Positions 43,536 to 52,965 of a DNA stretch of 64,000 nt are shown here, piece after piece; within the stretch, counting starts at the first letter, position 1, and each line of letters starts with the position of its first letter. Location of the stretch: NCBI GenBank assembly GCA_005239465.1, contig SPAW01000012.1, positions 4,553 to 68,552 of the forward strand. The letters are read 5' to 3'. The notes beneath the pieces were generated by a model that saw only the letters and a list, made by a program, of their open reading frames with translations, was not told the origin of the DNA and made no database searches. The DNA is from Nitrospira sp. (GTDB lineage: Bacteria; Nitrospirota; Nitrospiria; Nitrospirales; Nitrospiraceae). A program made the translations under genes and the position numbers.

Positions 43536-45358
43536 TCGCTCGCCTCCTTCTGGACCACTGTGCGGACTTCGGCCAACTCGGCGCCGAAGATCTCGAGCGC
43601 CTGCTTCACCATGGGATTCGCCCGTGCGCGCTCAAACAGCACAAGCCGCTGGTCTTGTTCCTTGGCAGCCCGCGCTTGAGCCATGGTCGGCCCTTGCGGA
43701 TCCGTCTCCGAGAGCTCGACGATGCGGACACGCACCGGATAACCCGACTGCCGCTCACAGAGCTTGGCGAGCGCCAGAAGATTATCTTCTTTTTCCAACC
43801 TGGCCCGGGCCACGGTCGCCTGTTTTGCAAACCCGATCGTCACGAGGCCGCCTTCCATCCCGACAAACCGACCGGCTTCCAGAAACGGCGCGATGTTCGG
43901 GAACGAGGCGGCCACCTCTTCTTGAACCGCTTCCCAATTCAGCATCGGTTGTCCGCCGGCAGCTGTGGCAGTTGCTGCAACCGGGGAGGTCGCCGCCTCT
44001 TTGGTCACGGGCTGATCATACGGTCGGCTCGAGACAGAAGTCGGCCCCTCATGCAATTCCGTCCGCGAAAGAAGGGCAGGTCTGGAGACAGGCTCGGATG
44101 CAGCAGGAGCGGCCTGACGCAGTGGCGTGGGAGCGGTCGCCAATGTGGCCGTGGAAAGAGCAGCTGGTTCGCACTTGATGGCTTCCGCACGGGCAGGGGG
44201 CTTCTGGCTTGAGGGAGACGAGGCCGCCTGAACGGGGTGTGCTACGCCGCTTTCTCGTTGGTGCAACCGTCGCGTCGCTCGAACCGCCGCTGTTTCCATC
44301 ACAAAGCGAGGATGGGCACTGAGTCGCAGGGAGTCCTCCGCCTGGGTGAAGATTAACAGCAGTTCCTGAAGCTGTTCCGGCGTCAGGGCTCTGGCATCGA
44401 CCGTGAGTTGATTCAGATCTTCTTCAGACGCTTCGATCAAGCCGCGCAATTCGGTAGCCACCGGAACGACGGCCGCCACGAGAAGATTCCGAAGGTGCTC
44501 CACCACCTCGGCACAGAACGCCCGCAAGTCATGTCCCTGATCCAGCACGTTCGCCAGGGCAGTCAGTGCGGCAGGGCTGTTTTGGGCCATAATGGCTCTG
44601 ATGATGCCCTGCACCAATTCTTGAGGTACGGCCCCCAGCAGCACTTCGAGATCCGTATGGTTGATTGTCTTGCCTCCAAACGCAATCGCCTGATCAAGCA
44701 GGCTCAGGGCATCTCGCATACTGCCTTCGCTGGCACGCGCCAGAGCCATGAAGCTGCGCTCTTCGATCACGAGTTGATCCTGGTCGGCCACGTGACGGAG
44801 CCGCTCAATGATCTCGGCTCGCGCAATCCGCCGGAAGTTGTAATGCTGGCACCGCGAAAGAATCGTTGCAGGAATTTTGTGAATCTCCGTCGTCGCAAAA
44901 ATGAAGACCACGTGTGTCGGTGGTTCTTCAAGGGTCTTCAGCAACGCGTTGAACGCCGAGTTCGAGAGCATGTGAACTTCGTCGATGATATAGACGCGGT
45001 ACTGACCGCGGAAGGGCGTGAACTTGACGTTCTCCCGGATTTCGCGCACGTCGTCCACACTGGTATTGGAGGCGCCGTCGATTTCAATGACGTCGACTGA
45101 GTTCCCCTGGGTGATCTCTTGGCAGTTCACGCAGATGTTACAGGGATGACCCGTCGGCCCCTGCTCGCAATTCAGTGCTTTGGCGAGAATGCGCGCGACG
45201 GTCGTTTTCCCCACACCGCGGGTACCCGAAAAGAGATAGGCATGCGCGATCCGCTTCGTCGAGACCGCATTCATCAGCGTCTGCACGACGTGCGGCTGGC
45301 CGATCACATCGTCAAACGTACCGGGACGGTATTTGCGGGCGGAGACTTGGTAGTCCAA
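43532..45358 (-). CDS. dnaX: DNA polymerase III subunit gamma/tau
   Basis: 608 residues. Walker A GTRGVGKTTVARILAKALNC, zinc module with Cys in CEQGPTGHPCNICVNC, Walker B YIIDEVHMLSN and sensor LSRCQHYNFR are intact. After about residue 365 comes a Pro/Ala-rich linker and a C-terminal tau-like domain (MLNWEAVQEEVAASFPNIAP, GGLVTIGFAKQA). It organises the clamp loader. No obvious A-run for programmed frameshifting was found. The gene heads the dnaX-ybaB-recR operon. Confidence 0.96.
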   Translation of the reverse strand: MDYQVSARKYRPGTFDDVIGQPHVVQTLMNAVSTKRIAHAYLFSGTRGVGKTTVARILAKALNCEQGPTGHPCNICVNCQEITQGNSVDVIEIDGASNTSVDDVREIRENVKFTPFRGQYRVYIIDEVHMLSNSAFNALLKTLEEPPTHVVFIFATTEIHKIPATILSRCQHYNFRRIARAEIIERLRHVADQDQLVIEERSFMALARASEGSMRDALSLLDQAIAFGGKTINHTDLEVLLGAVPQELVQGIIRAIMAQNSPAALTALANVLDQGHDLRAFCAEVVEHLRNLLVAAVVPVATELRGLIEASEEDLNQLTVDARALTPEQLQELLLIFTQAEDSLRLSAHPRFVMETAAVRATRRLHQRESGVAHPVQAASSPSSQKPPARAEAIKCEPAALSTATLATAPTPLRQAAPAASEPVSRPALLSRTELHEGPTSVSSRPYDQPVTKEAATSPVAATATAAGGQPMLNWEAVQEEVAASFPNIAPFLEAGRFVGMEGGLVTIGFAKQATVARARLEKEDNLLALAKLCERQSGYPVRVRIVELSETDPQGPTMAQARAAKEQDQRLVLFERARANPMVKQALEIFGAELAEVRTVVQKEASE

Positions 45359-45374
45359 CGTCGCTACGCTCCGA

Positions 45375-45490
45375 ATGATGAATTATGAATGTTCAATGTT
45401 GAATTGAGGATGTACGGAACGAAGACGGGTTCAATTCTCGATTCCGCTTGCCCTTCAATTCACTAGTCAACATTCACCATTCAAAATTCC
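45375..45490. repeat. word-stutter palindrome, TTCAACATTCA type, second locus
   Basis: GAATGATGAATTATGAATG and TTCAATGTTGAATTGAGG at 45375-45411 face TTCAATTCACTAGTCAACAT and TCACCATTCAAAATTCC at 45454-45490. It lies between dnaX and the SRP RNA and uses the same word as 39955. Confidence 0.7.
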
Positions 45491-45497
45491 TCGCCTC

Positions 45498-45608
45498 GGG
45501 GTGGAGCGGGGCCAGGTGATCCTGCGGCACACAGAACTGACCGTTTACCGTTGCTTCCTTCCGGACCTGGCGGGGTTCACAGGATTCTGTTGCACAGGGC
45601 CCAGCCCC
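45498..45608 (-). ncRNA. ffs: signal recognition particle RNA (4.5S type)
   Basis: Minus-strand RNA of about 111 nt. It starts GGGGCTGGGCCCTGTGCAAC, has the universally conserved tip CCAGGTCCGGAAGGAAGCAA and closes with CCTGGCCCCGCTCCACCCC, which pairs with the 5' end. It binds Ffh at the GGAA tetraloop region. It lies just upstream of dnaX, as in many bacteria. The ends are set by the pairing and may be off by a few bases. Confidence 0.93.
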
Positions 45609-45692
45609 TTTTCTCAAAGTTAAAAGTTAAAAAGGGAAAGTATGGAACAAGTATGGCCAAAACTTTTGCCTTTACACTTTTTACTTTTGCCA
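45606..45692. repeat. word-stutter palindrome, AAAGTTAAAAGT type
   Basis: AAAGTTAAAAGTTAAAAAGG faces ACTTTTGCCTTTACAC and TTTTTACTTTTGCC. It directly follows the 5' end of the SRP RNA, where its promoter would be expected. Confidence 0.6.
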
Positions 45693-45696
45693 TGCC

Positions 45697-45840
45697 GAAG
45701 GCATGGCGGAGAGGATGGGCATTCGAAGTCGCGTTCGCAAAACCTGCTCGCGCTCCTACTGAGGGGGCCTGCCCCCTCGTATGCTCCCCACGCGGGGGAT
45801 ATTTCCCCCCGCGGTCCCCCTGTTCGAATCCCACCCTCTC
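45697..45840. repeat. tRNA-Ser 3'-end fragments in inverted orientation around two hairpins
   Basis: GGCATGGCGGAGAGGATGGG with CATTCGAA at about 45697-45727 repeats the 3' end of tRNA-Ser (45901-45930). GTTCGAATCCCACCCTCTCT at 45812-45832 is the same piece on the other strand. Between them are the hairpins GAGGGGGCCTGCCCCCTC and CGCGGGGGATATTTCCCC CCGCG. Confidence 0.55.
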
Positions 45841-45904
45841 TTCTTTCTGTCTGCGTTGGCTTTCCAACTCAGCACTCAGTTCTCAGCACGCATTGCCGTT
45901 GGCA

Positions 45905-45994
<90 letters not shown>

Positions 45995-46492
45995 GCGTCT
46001 GGGAATGCAAAGAAGCGGCATCTTAGCATGCGCCCTAGAGAGCGGCAAGGTGAGCAGACCATCTCCTATATGTGGACTTCAGGTCGTTGATGGAGTGCTC
46101 ATGCGCACGCACGCCCGCCCGATCACGACGGCCAGACGCGAGGCGGCGGCGCCTGGCTGGCCCCCACCACATCGGAGCGTCCTGGTGTGCCTCCGAGAGG
46201 GCGCAGTGACCATGACTGGGCCTAGCAGGACAGGCCGTGCTTGTGAGAGGATGGCACCCCACGGCGTTGCACCTGGGAGGTGCGCGCAGACCACACCGGC
46301 TCGGGCATCCTCTGCCGCTTCCAGTACAGAGTCTGGTTGGCTCGGCAGACTCCAGGAAGGCTGATGTCCGGATTGGGATACCATCGTATGGGTTGACACT
46401 TGGACATATCCAACGGTACAAAAGCTAGGCAACATCGCGTGTTATTGCTGTCTCAAGCACCATAAGTGACAGCCCGCGGATATCCCCACTGT
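45995..46492. other. 500-bp region without an identified gene; promoter at its end
   Basis: Neither strand shows a gene I can support. The GC-rich part (46080-46360) has open frames of odd composition and may hold an unrecognised RNA or decayed insertion. At the end TTGACA (46393-46398) and TACAAA (46417-46422), 18 bp apart, form a plausible promoter for tRNA-Leu. Confidence 0.4.
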
Positions 46493-46575
46493 GCGAGAGT
46501 GGCGGAACTGGCAGACGCGCGAGACTTAGGATCTCGTGGGCAACCGTGGGGGTTCAAGTCCCCCCTCTCGCACCA
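46493..46575 (+). tRNA. tRNA-Leu (TAG)
   Basis: Acceptor GCGAGAG/CTCTCGC, anticodon loop CTTAGGA giving TAG, long variable arm, T arm GGGGGTTCAAGTCCCCC, encoded CCA. Confidence 0.96.
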
Positions 46576-46633
46576 CTACCACGATACCGTCGCCAGTAAG
46601 TTTCTGGCTGTATAGTAGAAGGACTCTGACCTT

Positions 46634-47956
46634 ATGACGATGAAGATGGAAGTGACTGAATTAGGCCCCATGAAGCGCGCCTTGAAAATCGAGGTGCCCG
46701 CCGATGAGGTGACGCAGCGATTTTCTCGGGCGTACATCGAACTGAACCGCCAGGTCCAGATTCCTGGATTTCGGCCAGGTAAAGCCCCTCTGGCGATTCT
46801 GGAAAAACGTTACGCCAAAGCAGTGGAAGAGGACGTGATCCGAACTCTGGTCCCGGATTTCTATGATCGGGCCATCAAGCAAGCAGGGCTCAGTCCGGTG
46901 CTGGTAGAAATCCCGCCCCTGGATCGGGTCAAGATCAAGAAGGATTCACCATTTACCTTTACCGCAACCGTTGAAATTAAGCCCAAGATCGAGCTCCGCG
47001 ATTATAAAGCGCCTAATCCTATTTCTCTGAAACCGGACAAGCGTACGGTGGCAGATGAGCAGCTGGACCGCGCTCTTGACGTGTTGCGCGAACAGCAGGC
47101 TCGATTGGATGCGGCTCCCGCCGGTACGGCCTTGGCCGAAGGCGACTATGCCGTTGTCGACCTTGAAGGATTCCTGGACGGCGCGCTTCTGGAAGGCACA
47201 AAGAAAGAGGGTCAGCTTCATAAAGTCGGTTCGAAGGCCGCGTTGCTTGGAATTGAAATCGACGCCCATCTTGTTGGCAAGAACGAAGGGGATATCGTTG
47301 AGATTCCCCAGGCCTATCCGGCCAGCCATCCGGACCATCGCGTCGCCGGCAAGACCGTCCTGTTCCGTCTGAGCGTCACAGGAGTCAAACGGAAGAAGCT
47401 ACCGGCCCTCGACGATGAATTTGCCAAGGATTGCGGACCGTACACCTCGCTTCAAGAAATTAAGGACAAGTTGCGCAGCGAAATGGAAAAGGCGCTCAAG
47501 AGGGATATCGAAGAGTCGTACAAAGACACCATCCTCAAACGTCTGGCCGACACCCATCACTTCGATCTTCCCGAAACATTGGTGGAACGGGAACTCGATG
47601 CGATCGTGCGGCAGAAACTCCAAGAACGACAGCGCAGTAAGGCCATGGACCCCACACCCGCGGCTGAAGCGGAAGAGCTCAAGAAGATTCGCGAGGAGCG
47701 CCGAGAGGATGCGAAACGTCGAGTGAAGGTGGGCTTGATCCTCGAAGCTGTCGCGGAAAAAGAAGGCTTGTCCGTCAGCCAGGAAGACCTGAACAACGAA
47801 GTGACTCGATTGGCCTCGGAACTCAGGGTGCCGATGGCCGATCTCGTGAAGATGATCCAGGCAGGCGGCCAGAATTCCATCGAAGGGTTGCACACGCGGA
47901 TCTTGGCGGATAAGGCGTTGGATTTTGTCTTTCGCCACGCAGTGATTCAAGGATAG
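46634..47956 (+). CDS. tig: trigger factor
   Basis: 440 residues. N-terminal ribosome-binding domain with the signature [19 protein letters not shown], a central FKBP-type prolyl isomerase ([20 protein letters not shown]) and a helical C-terminal chaperone domain ([19 protein letters not shown]). It binds nascent chains at the ribosomal exit. It heads the tig-clpP-clpX cluster, all on the plus strand. Confidence 0.96.
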   Translation: MTMKMEVTELGPMKRALKIEVPADEVTQRFSRAYIELNRQVQIPGFRPGKAPLAILEKRYAKAVEEDVIRTLVPDFYDRAIKQAGLSPVLVEIPPLDRVKIKKDSPFTFTATVEIKPKIELRDYKAPNPISLKPDKRTVADEQLDRALDVLREQQARLDAAPAGTALAEGDYAVVDLEGFLDGALLEGTKKEGQLHKVGSKAALLGIEIDAHLVGKNEGDIVEIPQAYPASHPDHRVAGKTVLFRLSVTGVKRKKLPALDDEFAKDCGPYTSLQEIKDKLRSEMEKALKRDIEESYKDTILKRLADTHHFDLPETLVERELDAIVRQKLQERQRSKAMDPTPAAEAEELKKIREERREDAKRRVKVGLILEAVAEKEGLSVSQEDLNNEVTRLASELRVPMADLVKMIQAGGQNSIEGLHTRILADKALDFVFRHAVIQG

Positions 47957-48021
47957 GCACGGTGCTCAGCGCGTTTTGGTCGCGACGCACTGGAAGCCCG
48001 TCGAGGAAAGGAATTGACGAC

Positions 48022-48660
48022 ATGTTGGTCCCGATCGTAGTTGAACAAACCAATCGAGGCGAACGCGCCTACGATATCTATTCACGACTCCTCAAAGATC
48101 GCATCATTTTCCTCGGAGCCCCGATTGATGACGTCTTTGCGAACCTCGTCATCGCGCAGCTGCTCTTTCTGGAAGCGGAAGATCCTGAGAAAGACATCAA
48201 TCTCTATGTCAATACGCCGGGCGGGAGCGTCACGGCCGGATTGGGGATCTACGACACGATGCAGTACGTAAAACCGCCGATCAACACGATTTGCCTGGGC
48301 CAGGCTGCGAGCATGGGCGCGCTATTGTTGACCGCCGGAACGAAGGGCAAACGGTTTGCGCTTCCCAATGCTCGCGTGATGATTCACCAGCCGCTGGGTG
48401 GCTTCCAAGGACAGGCGACGGAGGTCGACATTCACGCCCGAGAGATTCTGAAGATCCGCGAACGCCTCAATGAGATCATGGCGAAACATACGGGACAATC
48501 GATCGAAAAGATCGCCCACGATACCGAGCGGGACTACTTCATGTCCGGTGAGGAAGCGAAGCGATACGGCCTCATTGACGAGGTCATTACTCGACCACCG
48601 AAACAGGTCAAGCCGGCGGAGTCCGGCGACGGCGGAAAAGACGGGGCCAAAGGCAGGTAA
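48022..48660 (+). CDS. clpP: ATP-dependent Clp protease proteolytic subunit
   Basis: 212 residues from ATG 48022 (the frame opens 60 bases earlier, but AAAGGA precedes this ATG). Catalytic triad: Ser97 ([10 protein letters not shown]), His122 (MIHQPLGG) and Asp171 (TERDYFMS). The C-terminal 15 residues are charged and variable. Forms the tetradecameric chamber fed by ClpX, encoded next with a 13-bp gap. Confidence 0.97.
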   Translation: MLVPIVVEQTNRGERAYDIYSRLLKDRIIFLGAPIDDVFANLVIAQLLFLEAEDPEKDINLYVNTPGGSVTAGLGIYDTMQYVKPPINTICLGQAASMGALLLTAGTKGKRFALPNARVMIHQPLGGFQGQATEVDIHAREILKIRERLNEIMAKHTGQSIEKIAHDTERDYFMSGEEAKRYGLIDEVITRPPKQVKPAESGDGGKDGAKGR

Positions 48661-48673
48661 CACAGGAGGGCGC

Positions 48674-49930
48674 ATGGCCAAGCAGGAAAAGATGGACCGA
48701 CACTTGCGGTGTTCGTTCTGTGGAAAGAGCCGTGACGAAGTACGGAAACTGATCGCCGGGCCCACGGTCTACATCTGCGATGAATGCGTGAACCTCTGCA
48801 ACGACATCATTGCCGAGGATTGGGAAGAAGCCAAAGAAGAGATCTCCTCGAAGCTCAAGAAGCCCGCAGAAATCAAATATCACCTGGATCAGTACGTCAT
48901 CGGGCAAGAGCGCGCCAAACGCATTCTGTCCGTGGCCGTGCATAATCATTACAAGCGCATTTCTTCGAAGGAAAAAGAAGTCGACGACATCGAACTCCAA
49001 AAGGGCAACATCCTCATGGTAGGCCCGACAGGTACCGGAAAGACCCTCTTGGCCCAGACCCTCGCCAAGTATTTAGACGTACCCTTCACCCTCGCAGATG
49101 CGACGACGCTCACCGAAGCCGGCTATGTGGGCGAAGACGTCGAGAACATCATCCTGAAGCTCCTTCAGGCAGCCGACTACGACGTGGAGCGGGCCGAGCG
49201 CGGGATCGTGTACATCGATGAGATCGACAAGATCAGCCGGAAAAGCGACAGCCCGTCGATTACGCGGGATGTGTCCGGCGAAGGTGTCCAGCAAGCCCTG
49301 CTGAAACTCATCGAGGGTACTGTTGCCAATGTCCCGCCGCAGGGCGGGCGCAAGCATCCCCATCAAGAATTCATCCAGGTCAACACCATCAACATCCTGT
49401 TCATCTGTGGCGGAGCGTTTGTCGGCCTGGAACAGATCATCGAGCAGCGCCTCAATCGGAAGGCGATGGGATTCGGAGCTGAAGTCCGTGGGCGGAGCGA
49501 AATCCGCCTCGGCGATTTCCTGGCCAAAGTTCAGCCTGAGGATTTCCTCAAGTATGGGCTGATCCCTGAATTCGTCGGACGATTGCCGGGCGTGGCTACG
49601 TTGGAGGAGTTGGACGAACGAGCCCTGATCCGCATTCTCACCGAACCGCGAAACGCGCTCACCAAGCAATACGAGAAGCTGCTGTCATTCGAGAAGGTGA
49701 AGCTCAAATTCACGGACGGGGCCTTGGGCGCGGTGGCACGGAAAGCCTACGCGCAGAAGACTGGCGCGCGCGGACTTCGGACTATCTTGGAAGAGGTCAT
49801 GCTCGACGTGATGTACGACGCTCCCTCTCAGAAACAGATTAAAGAAGTGGTGATTACCGAGGATTCCATCTTCGGGAAGAACCCGCCAATTCGCATCTTT
49901 GAACAGGACAAAGACGCCAAGAGCGCGTAA
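48674..49930 (+). CDS. clpX: ATP-dependent Clp protease ATP-binding subunit ClpX
   Basis: 418 residues from ATG 48674 after AGGAGGG. N-terminal C4 zinc domain (Cys13, 16, 35 and 38: CSFCGKS and CDECVNLC), Walker [13 protein letters not shown], Walker [13 protein letters not shown], pore loop GYVGEDVEN, and IGF-type loop in the region [20 protein letters not shown]. Unfolds substrates for ClpP. Ends the cluster; a perfect 11-bp hairpin follows at 49943. Confidence 0.97.
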   Translation: MAKQEKMDRHLRCSFCGKSRDEVRKLIAGPTVYICDECVNLCNDIIAEDWEEAKEEISSKLKKPAEIKYHLDQYVIGQERAKRILSVAVHNHYKRISSKEKEVDDIELQKGNILMVGPTGTGKTLLAQTLAKYLDVPFTLADATTLTEAGYVGEDVENIILKLLQAADYDVERAERGIVYIDEIDKISRKSDSPSITRDVSGEGVQQALLKLIEGTVANVPPQGGRKHPHQEFIQVNTINILFICGGAFVGLEQIIEQRLNRKAMGFGAEVRGRSEIRLGDFLAKVQPEDFLKYGLIPEFVGRLPGVATLEELDERALIRILTEPRNALTKQYEKLLSFEKVKLKFTDGALGAVARKAYAQKTGARGLRTILEEVMLDVMYDAPSQKQIKEVVITEDSIFGKNPPIRIFEQDKDAKSA

Positions 49931-49942
49931 TTTCACGCAAAA

Positions 49943-49978
49943 CTGCGCAAGCTGCTTCGCAAAGGGTAGCTTGCGCAG
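49943..49978 (+). terminator. hairpin after clpX
   Basis: CTGCGCAAGCT at 49943-49953 pairs exactly with AGCTTGCGCAG at 49968-49978; no T run follows. Confidence 0.6.
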
Positions 49979-50144
49979 ATCAACAACCCTCCATTCCCTG
50001 AGCCCATCCATTTTTGACCGTTCCTTTCAGCCGGCCCCTGCAGCCAGCCCCTGCCACCCCTCCCGGAGAACTCTCGGCTTTTCCTCGACAAGCGGAAACG
50101 CTGCGATATACTTGCCACGTGCGAATCTGCTTGAGGGAGGGGCT

Positions 50145-50663
50145 GTGAAATACCCCGTTTCATCTAGTCTCCGTCATAGAGGCAAAGTCCTTGAACTTGA
50201 CGCCGCACGCGAAATGGTCACCCTGTTGGGGATCAACGGGGAATCGATCGGCAGCCTGTCGTGGGACTTCGTTATTGATCAACTCCTTGCCTATCGAAAA
50301 CTGCCCGTTCAAAAAGAAGTCCGATCAGAACCACGCATTTCGCTCGTGTTTCGCGTACGCTACAACACACCGGAGGGACAGCGATTCGAGAGTCGAGCGG
50401 GGGGCATCGGTGGAGGCGGCTTGTTTATCGAAAGCCTAGCCCCTTTGCCGGTGGGGACCAAGCTGGCCATGGAGTTCTCGCTTCCGGAGAAGCCCACGGA
50501 GTGGCTCCCCGCTAAAGGGATCGTGGCGTGGGTCTGTCCGAAAGCCGACCAATATACGTTTAGCCCCGGGATGGGGGTGCGGTTCACTGATGTCACTCCG
50601 GAAATCCGTGATCGGATTCTCGAGTTGGTGAAATCGGCGCAGGGTACGGGCCAAGCAGCCTAG
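50145..50663 (+). CDS. PilZ-like domain protein, tandem copy 1
   Basis: 172 residues from GTG 50145, with GGGAGG just upstream. An N-terminal 65-residue part (VKYPVSSSLRHRGKVLELDA, LSWDFVIDQLLAYRKL) precedes a PilZ-like domain: RISLVFRVRYNTPEGQRF and GGIGGGGLFIESLAPLPVG. The second c-di-GMP motif [D/N]xSxxG is replaced by GGIGGGG, so c-di-GMP binding is doubtful. A near-equal copy follows 50 bp downstream. Confidence 0.8.
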   Translation: MKYPVSSSLRHRGKVLELDAAREMVTLLGINGESIGSLSWDFVIDQLLAYRKLPVQKEVRSEPRISLVFRVRYNTPEGQRFESRAGGIGGGGLFIESLAPLPVGTKLAMEFSLPEKPTEWLPAKGIVAWVCPKADQYTFSPGMGVRFTDVTPEIRDRILELVKSAQGTGQAA

Positions 50664-50711
50664 TTCTGATTCCTATTCCATTCCGTCTCTTCAGAAGATT
50701 GGACCTTGTAC

Positions 50712-51230
50712 ATGAAACTTCCAGTCATCTCCGCCACAGGCCATCAAGGTAAATGCCTCGTCATCGACGCCGAGCAAGAAACGATCACTGTGCACGACGA
50801 GTCGGGGCAACGGTTGGGCAATATGCCTTGGGGTGCGATCATTGAACAAGTGCTCGCCAGTGACGACGACGCCCGGTTTGCCCATTGCCGCTCACAGCCG
50901 CGCGCCCCGCTCGCGGTGAAAGTGCGCTATACCACGCCTGAAGGAAAGCAATTCGACGGTCTAACCGGTGGAGTGGGTGGAGGAGGGCTCTTTATCGAGA
51001 GCAGCACCCCCCTGGCGCCAGGAACAGAGCTCTCTGTTGAGTTCGCGCTACCTGATCGGCCCTGGGAAAAACTGAAAGCTAGAGCGAAGGTGGTCTGGAC
51101 CCGCATCAAGCCAGAACGTTACTTATTGTTTCCCGGCATGGGAGTCCAGTTCGTGGACATTGACGAGAAAGCGCAGAGCCTGCTTGTGGAGTTAGTCGAG
51201 GCTTTGAATCGGAGTCGAAACCCGTCCTGA
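50712..51230 (+). CDS. PilZ-like domain protein, tandem copy 2
   Basis: 172 residues from ATG 50712, the same length and layout as the preceding gene: ATGHQGKCLVIDAEQETITV, PRAPLAVKVRYTTPEGKQF and GGVGGGGLFIESSTPLAPGT. Clearly a tandem duplicate that has diverged. Here too the binding motif is glycine-rich. Its last 40 bp overlap the end of the convergent HEAT-repeat gene. Confidence 0.8.
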   Translation: MKLPVISATGHQGKCLVIDAEQETITVHDESGQRLGNMPWGAIIEQVLASDDDARFAHCRSQPRAPLAVKVRYTTPEGKQFDGLTGGVGGGGLFIESSTPLAPGTELSVEFALPDRPWEKLKARAKVVWTRIKPERYLLFPGMGVQFVDIDEKAQSLLVELVEALNRSRNPS

Positions 51231-52028
51231 GTCCAACTGGCTCTTCTCCGCCCATCGTTTGACATCAAGACTACTGTCCTGCTGCACGATCGTTTCTAAC
51301 TCCACAGCCGCTGAACTATCCCCAACAAACCGAAATCGATAGGCGGCTTCCGCCCGAACGCCGATCACTGAATCGTGCCGCAGCCGGTCCAAGAGAACCG
51401 GGACGGCGCGCGCATCGCCCGATTCCCCTAAAGCCGCCACGGTCCATTGGCGGACAGCCGGATCGGCGTCAGTCGTCCCCTTGGACAAGGCTGCAAAAGC
51501 CTCACGCGCATCTACATCTACCAACAGCAAGGCATGCCCGGCCGCTTGCCGAACGGTCGGATCGGGACTGGTCAAGAGACCCGCGAGCGCGGATGCCAGC
51601 GTAGGCATCCCCTCGACGGCACCCAAAGCTTGGGCAGCTGCGCGACGCACGGGGATATCGGGGTCGCGTAGCAGCTCCACCAACTCTGTTCCTGCTCCTA
51701 CGCCAACTGCAGGCAGCTGCCCCACACTTCGAGCCGCGGCTTCACGTACCGTGGGATCGACATCGTGGATCGCCCGCAACAGATATTGCTCCGCCTTCTG
51801 GTCTCCAATTTTGCCTAACGCCTCGGCAGCGGTCAGACGAATCGATGCGTCAGTATCGCCCAGCAAAGTGATGAGCAGGTCTATCGTCGCCTGCGGTGTC
51901 GGTGCGGGAGCATCCTGATAGCACCCAGCCGTCGGACCGATCCAACAGGCCACCCACAACGTGAGGAGGAACCATGCCGGTCTGGTTGAAGTCTTCGAGA
52001 GAAAAGACAAGATTGAATTGAATATCAC
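51192..52028 (-). CDS. HEAT-repeat lipoprotein
   Basis: 278 residues. A signal with lipobox PTAGC near residue 36 is followed by five to six HEAT/PBS-lyase-like repeats (IRLTAAEALGKIGDQKAEQY, VREAAARSVGQLPAVG, VRRAAAQALGAVEG, VRQWTVAALGESGD). Such repeats mediate protein contacts. The start overlaps the TatA-like gene's stop by four bases, so it is coupled with the export protein. Confidence 0.8.
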   Translation of the reverse strand: MIFNSILSFLSKTSTRPAWFLLTLWVACWIGPTAGCYQDAPAPTPQATIDLLITLLGDTDASIRLTAAEALGKIGDQKAEQYLLRAIHDVDPTVREAAARSVGQLPAVGVGAGTELVELLRDPDIPVRRAAAQALGAVEGMPTLASALAGLLTSPDPTVRQAAGHALLLVDVDAREAFAALSKGTTDADPAVRQWTVAALGESGDARAVPVLLDRLRHDSVIGVRAEAAYRFRFVGDSSAAVELETIVQQDSSLDVKRWAEKSQLDSGRVSTPIQSLD

Positions 52029-52837
52029 GCGGGGTTGGGGGGGTCTTCTTGAACAGCCGGCATTTCTTTCGCCGCTTCAAGAGACTGTTGGATCTCTTTC
52101 TGCGCCGCATCCAATTCAGTCTGGATAGTGCGCATCTGGGGATCGACGCTGTTACGGACATCGGTCATAGCCTGTCGGAACGTCCGCAGCACATCGCCCA
52201 CGCCTTCGCCCAAGCTCTGCATATCATCGAGAGACACTCCCGCCGGAGGTTGCGCTGCTTTAGCTTTCAGAGCGGCTTGTTGCGCCTGCACACGGGCCAC
52301 AGCGTCCTTATTCACAATTGCTGAGGGACGTTTTTCAGCTGGCTTCGCTTGGGCTCCCGGTGGCAGAGGGGGATACTGCGTCCGGGCCGTAGGAGAGGGG
52401 GCCGCAGCACGTTCTTCCATCGAGACCACTTGCTGTGTCGATGCAGGAACGGATGCGGGCTCTCGAGGAGGGGCAATTCGCGGCGCTTGGGGGGCCTGCG
52501 GCCCCATGTTGTAAAGCAGAGAGGCCGTGCTGCCCGGCGTCATCTCTGGGCCTGGGACATAGGGAACTTTGGGCTTGGCGATCGCGGGCGCCACGCCTGT
52601 GGCAGCAGACTGAACCGCGGCGGCGGCGATCGGTTGGGCCCGAACCGGTTGTGGCGGCGCGGTTTCCGGTTGAACCTGGCCTGCGACAGGCTGCGGGACT
52701 TCGTTGACTTCCTTCTTAAACCCTTTCAGAGCCTTGCCGACACCTTCGCCGATCTGCGGCAAGCGGCCTGCTCCGAAAATGATCAGCACGATGACCAGAA
52801 TGATAATGAGTTCAGAAATGCCCATCGTCCCGAACAT
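52025..52837 (-). CDS. TatA/TatB-family protein with a long C-terminal extension
   Basis: 270 residues, against 60-200 in typical TatA/TatB. The N-terminus is standard (MGISELIIILVIVLIIFGAG, then RLPQIGEGVGKALKGFKKEV) with the FGxGRLP turn. The middle 130 residues are Pro/Ala/Gln-rich and low complexity. The last 60 are a coiled coil with DDMQSLGEGVGDVLRTFRQA. It probably contributes to twin-arginine export; a Tat substrate is encoded at 19778. TatC is not in the window. Confidence 0.85.
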   Translation of the reverse strand: MFGTMGISELIIILVIVLIIFGAGRLPQIGEGVGKALKGFKKEVNEVPQPVAGQVQPETAPPQPVRAQPIAAAAVQSAATGVAPAIAKPKVPYVPGPEMTPGSTASLLYNMGPQAPQAPRIAPPREPASVPASTQQVVSMEERAAAPSPTARTQYPPLPPGAQAKPAEKRPSAIVNKDAVARVQAQQAALKAKAAQPPAGVSLDDMQSLGEGVGDVLRTFRQAMTDVRNSVDPQMRTIQTELDAAQKEIQQSLEAAKEMPAVQEDPPNPA

Positions 52838-52965
52838 GTACGCACCTCGCGTTTAGAGAATACTCAAGAAAGTCGGCTGAATCACAAGGTGGTTTGAATC
52901 TAGCCGCCACACCAACGTGGTGTCAAGAAAGCGTTTGGTGGAACGGTTTGGGGATGCAGTAGGGA

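Noticed and set aside
45697-45840. Possible second tRNA-Ser
   Set aside because: Only the 3' end is recognisable; no acceptor, D or anticodon arms can be formed.
46035-46435. Long minus-strand frames in the 46 kb gap
   Set aside because: Composition dominated by Arg, Pro, Cys and His, no ribosome sites, no recognisable family.
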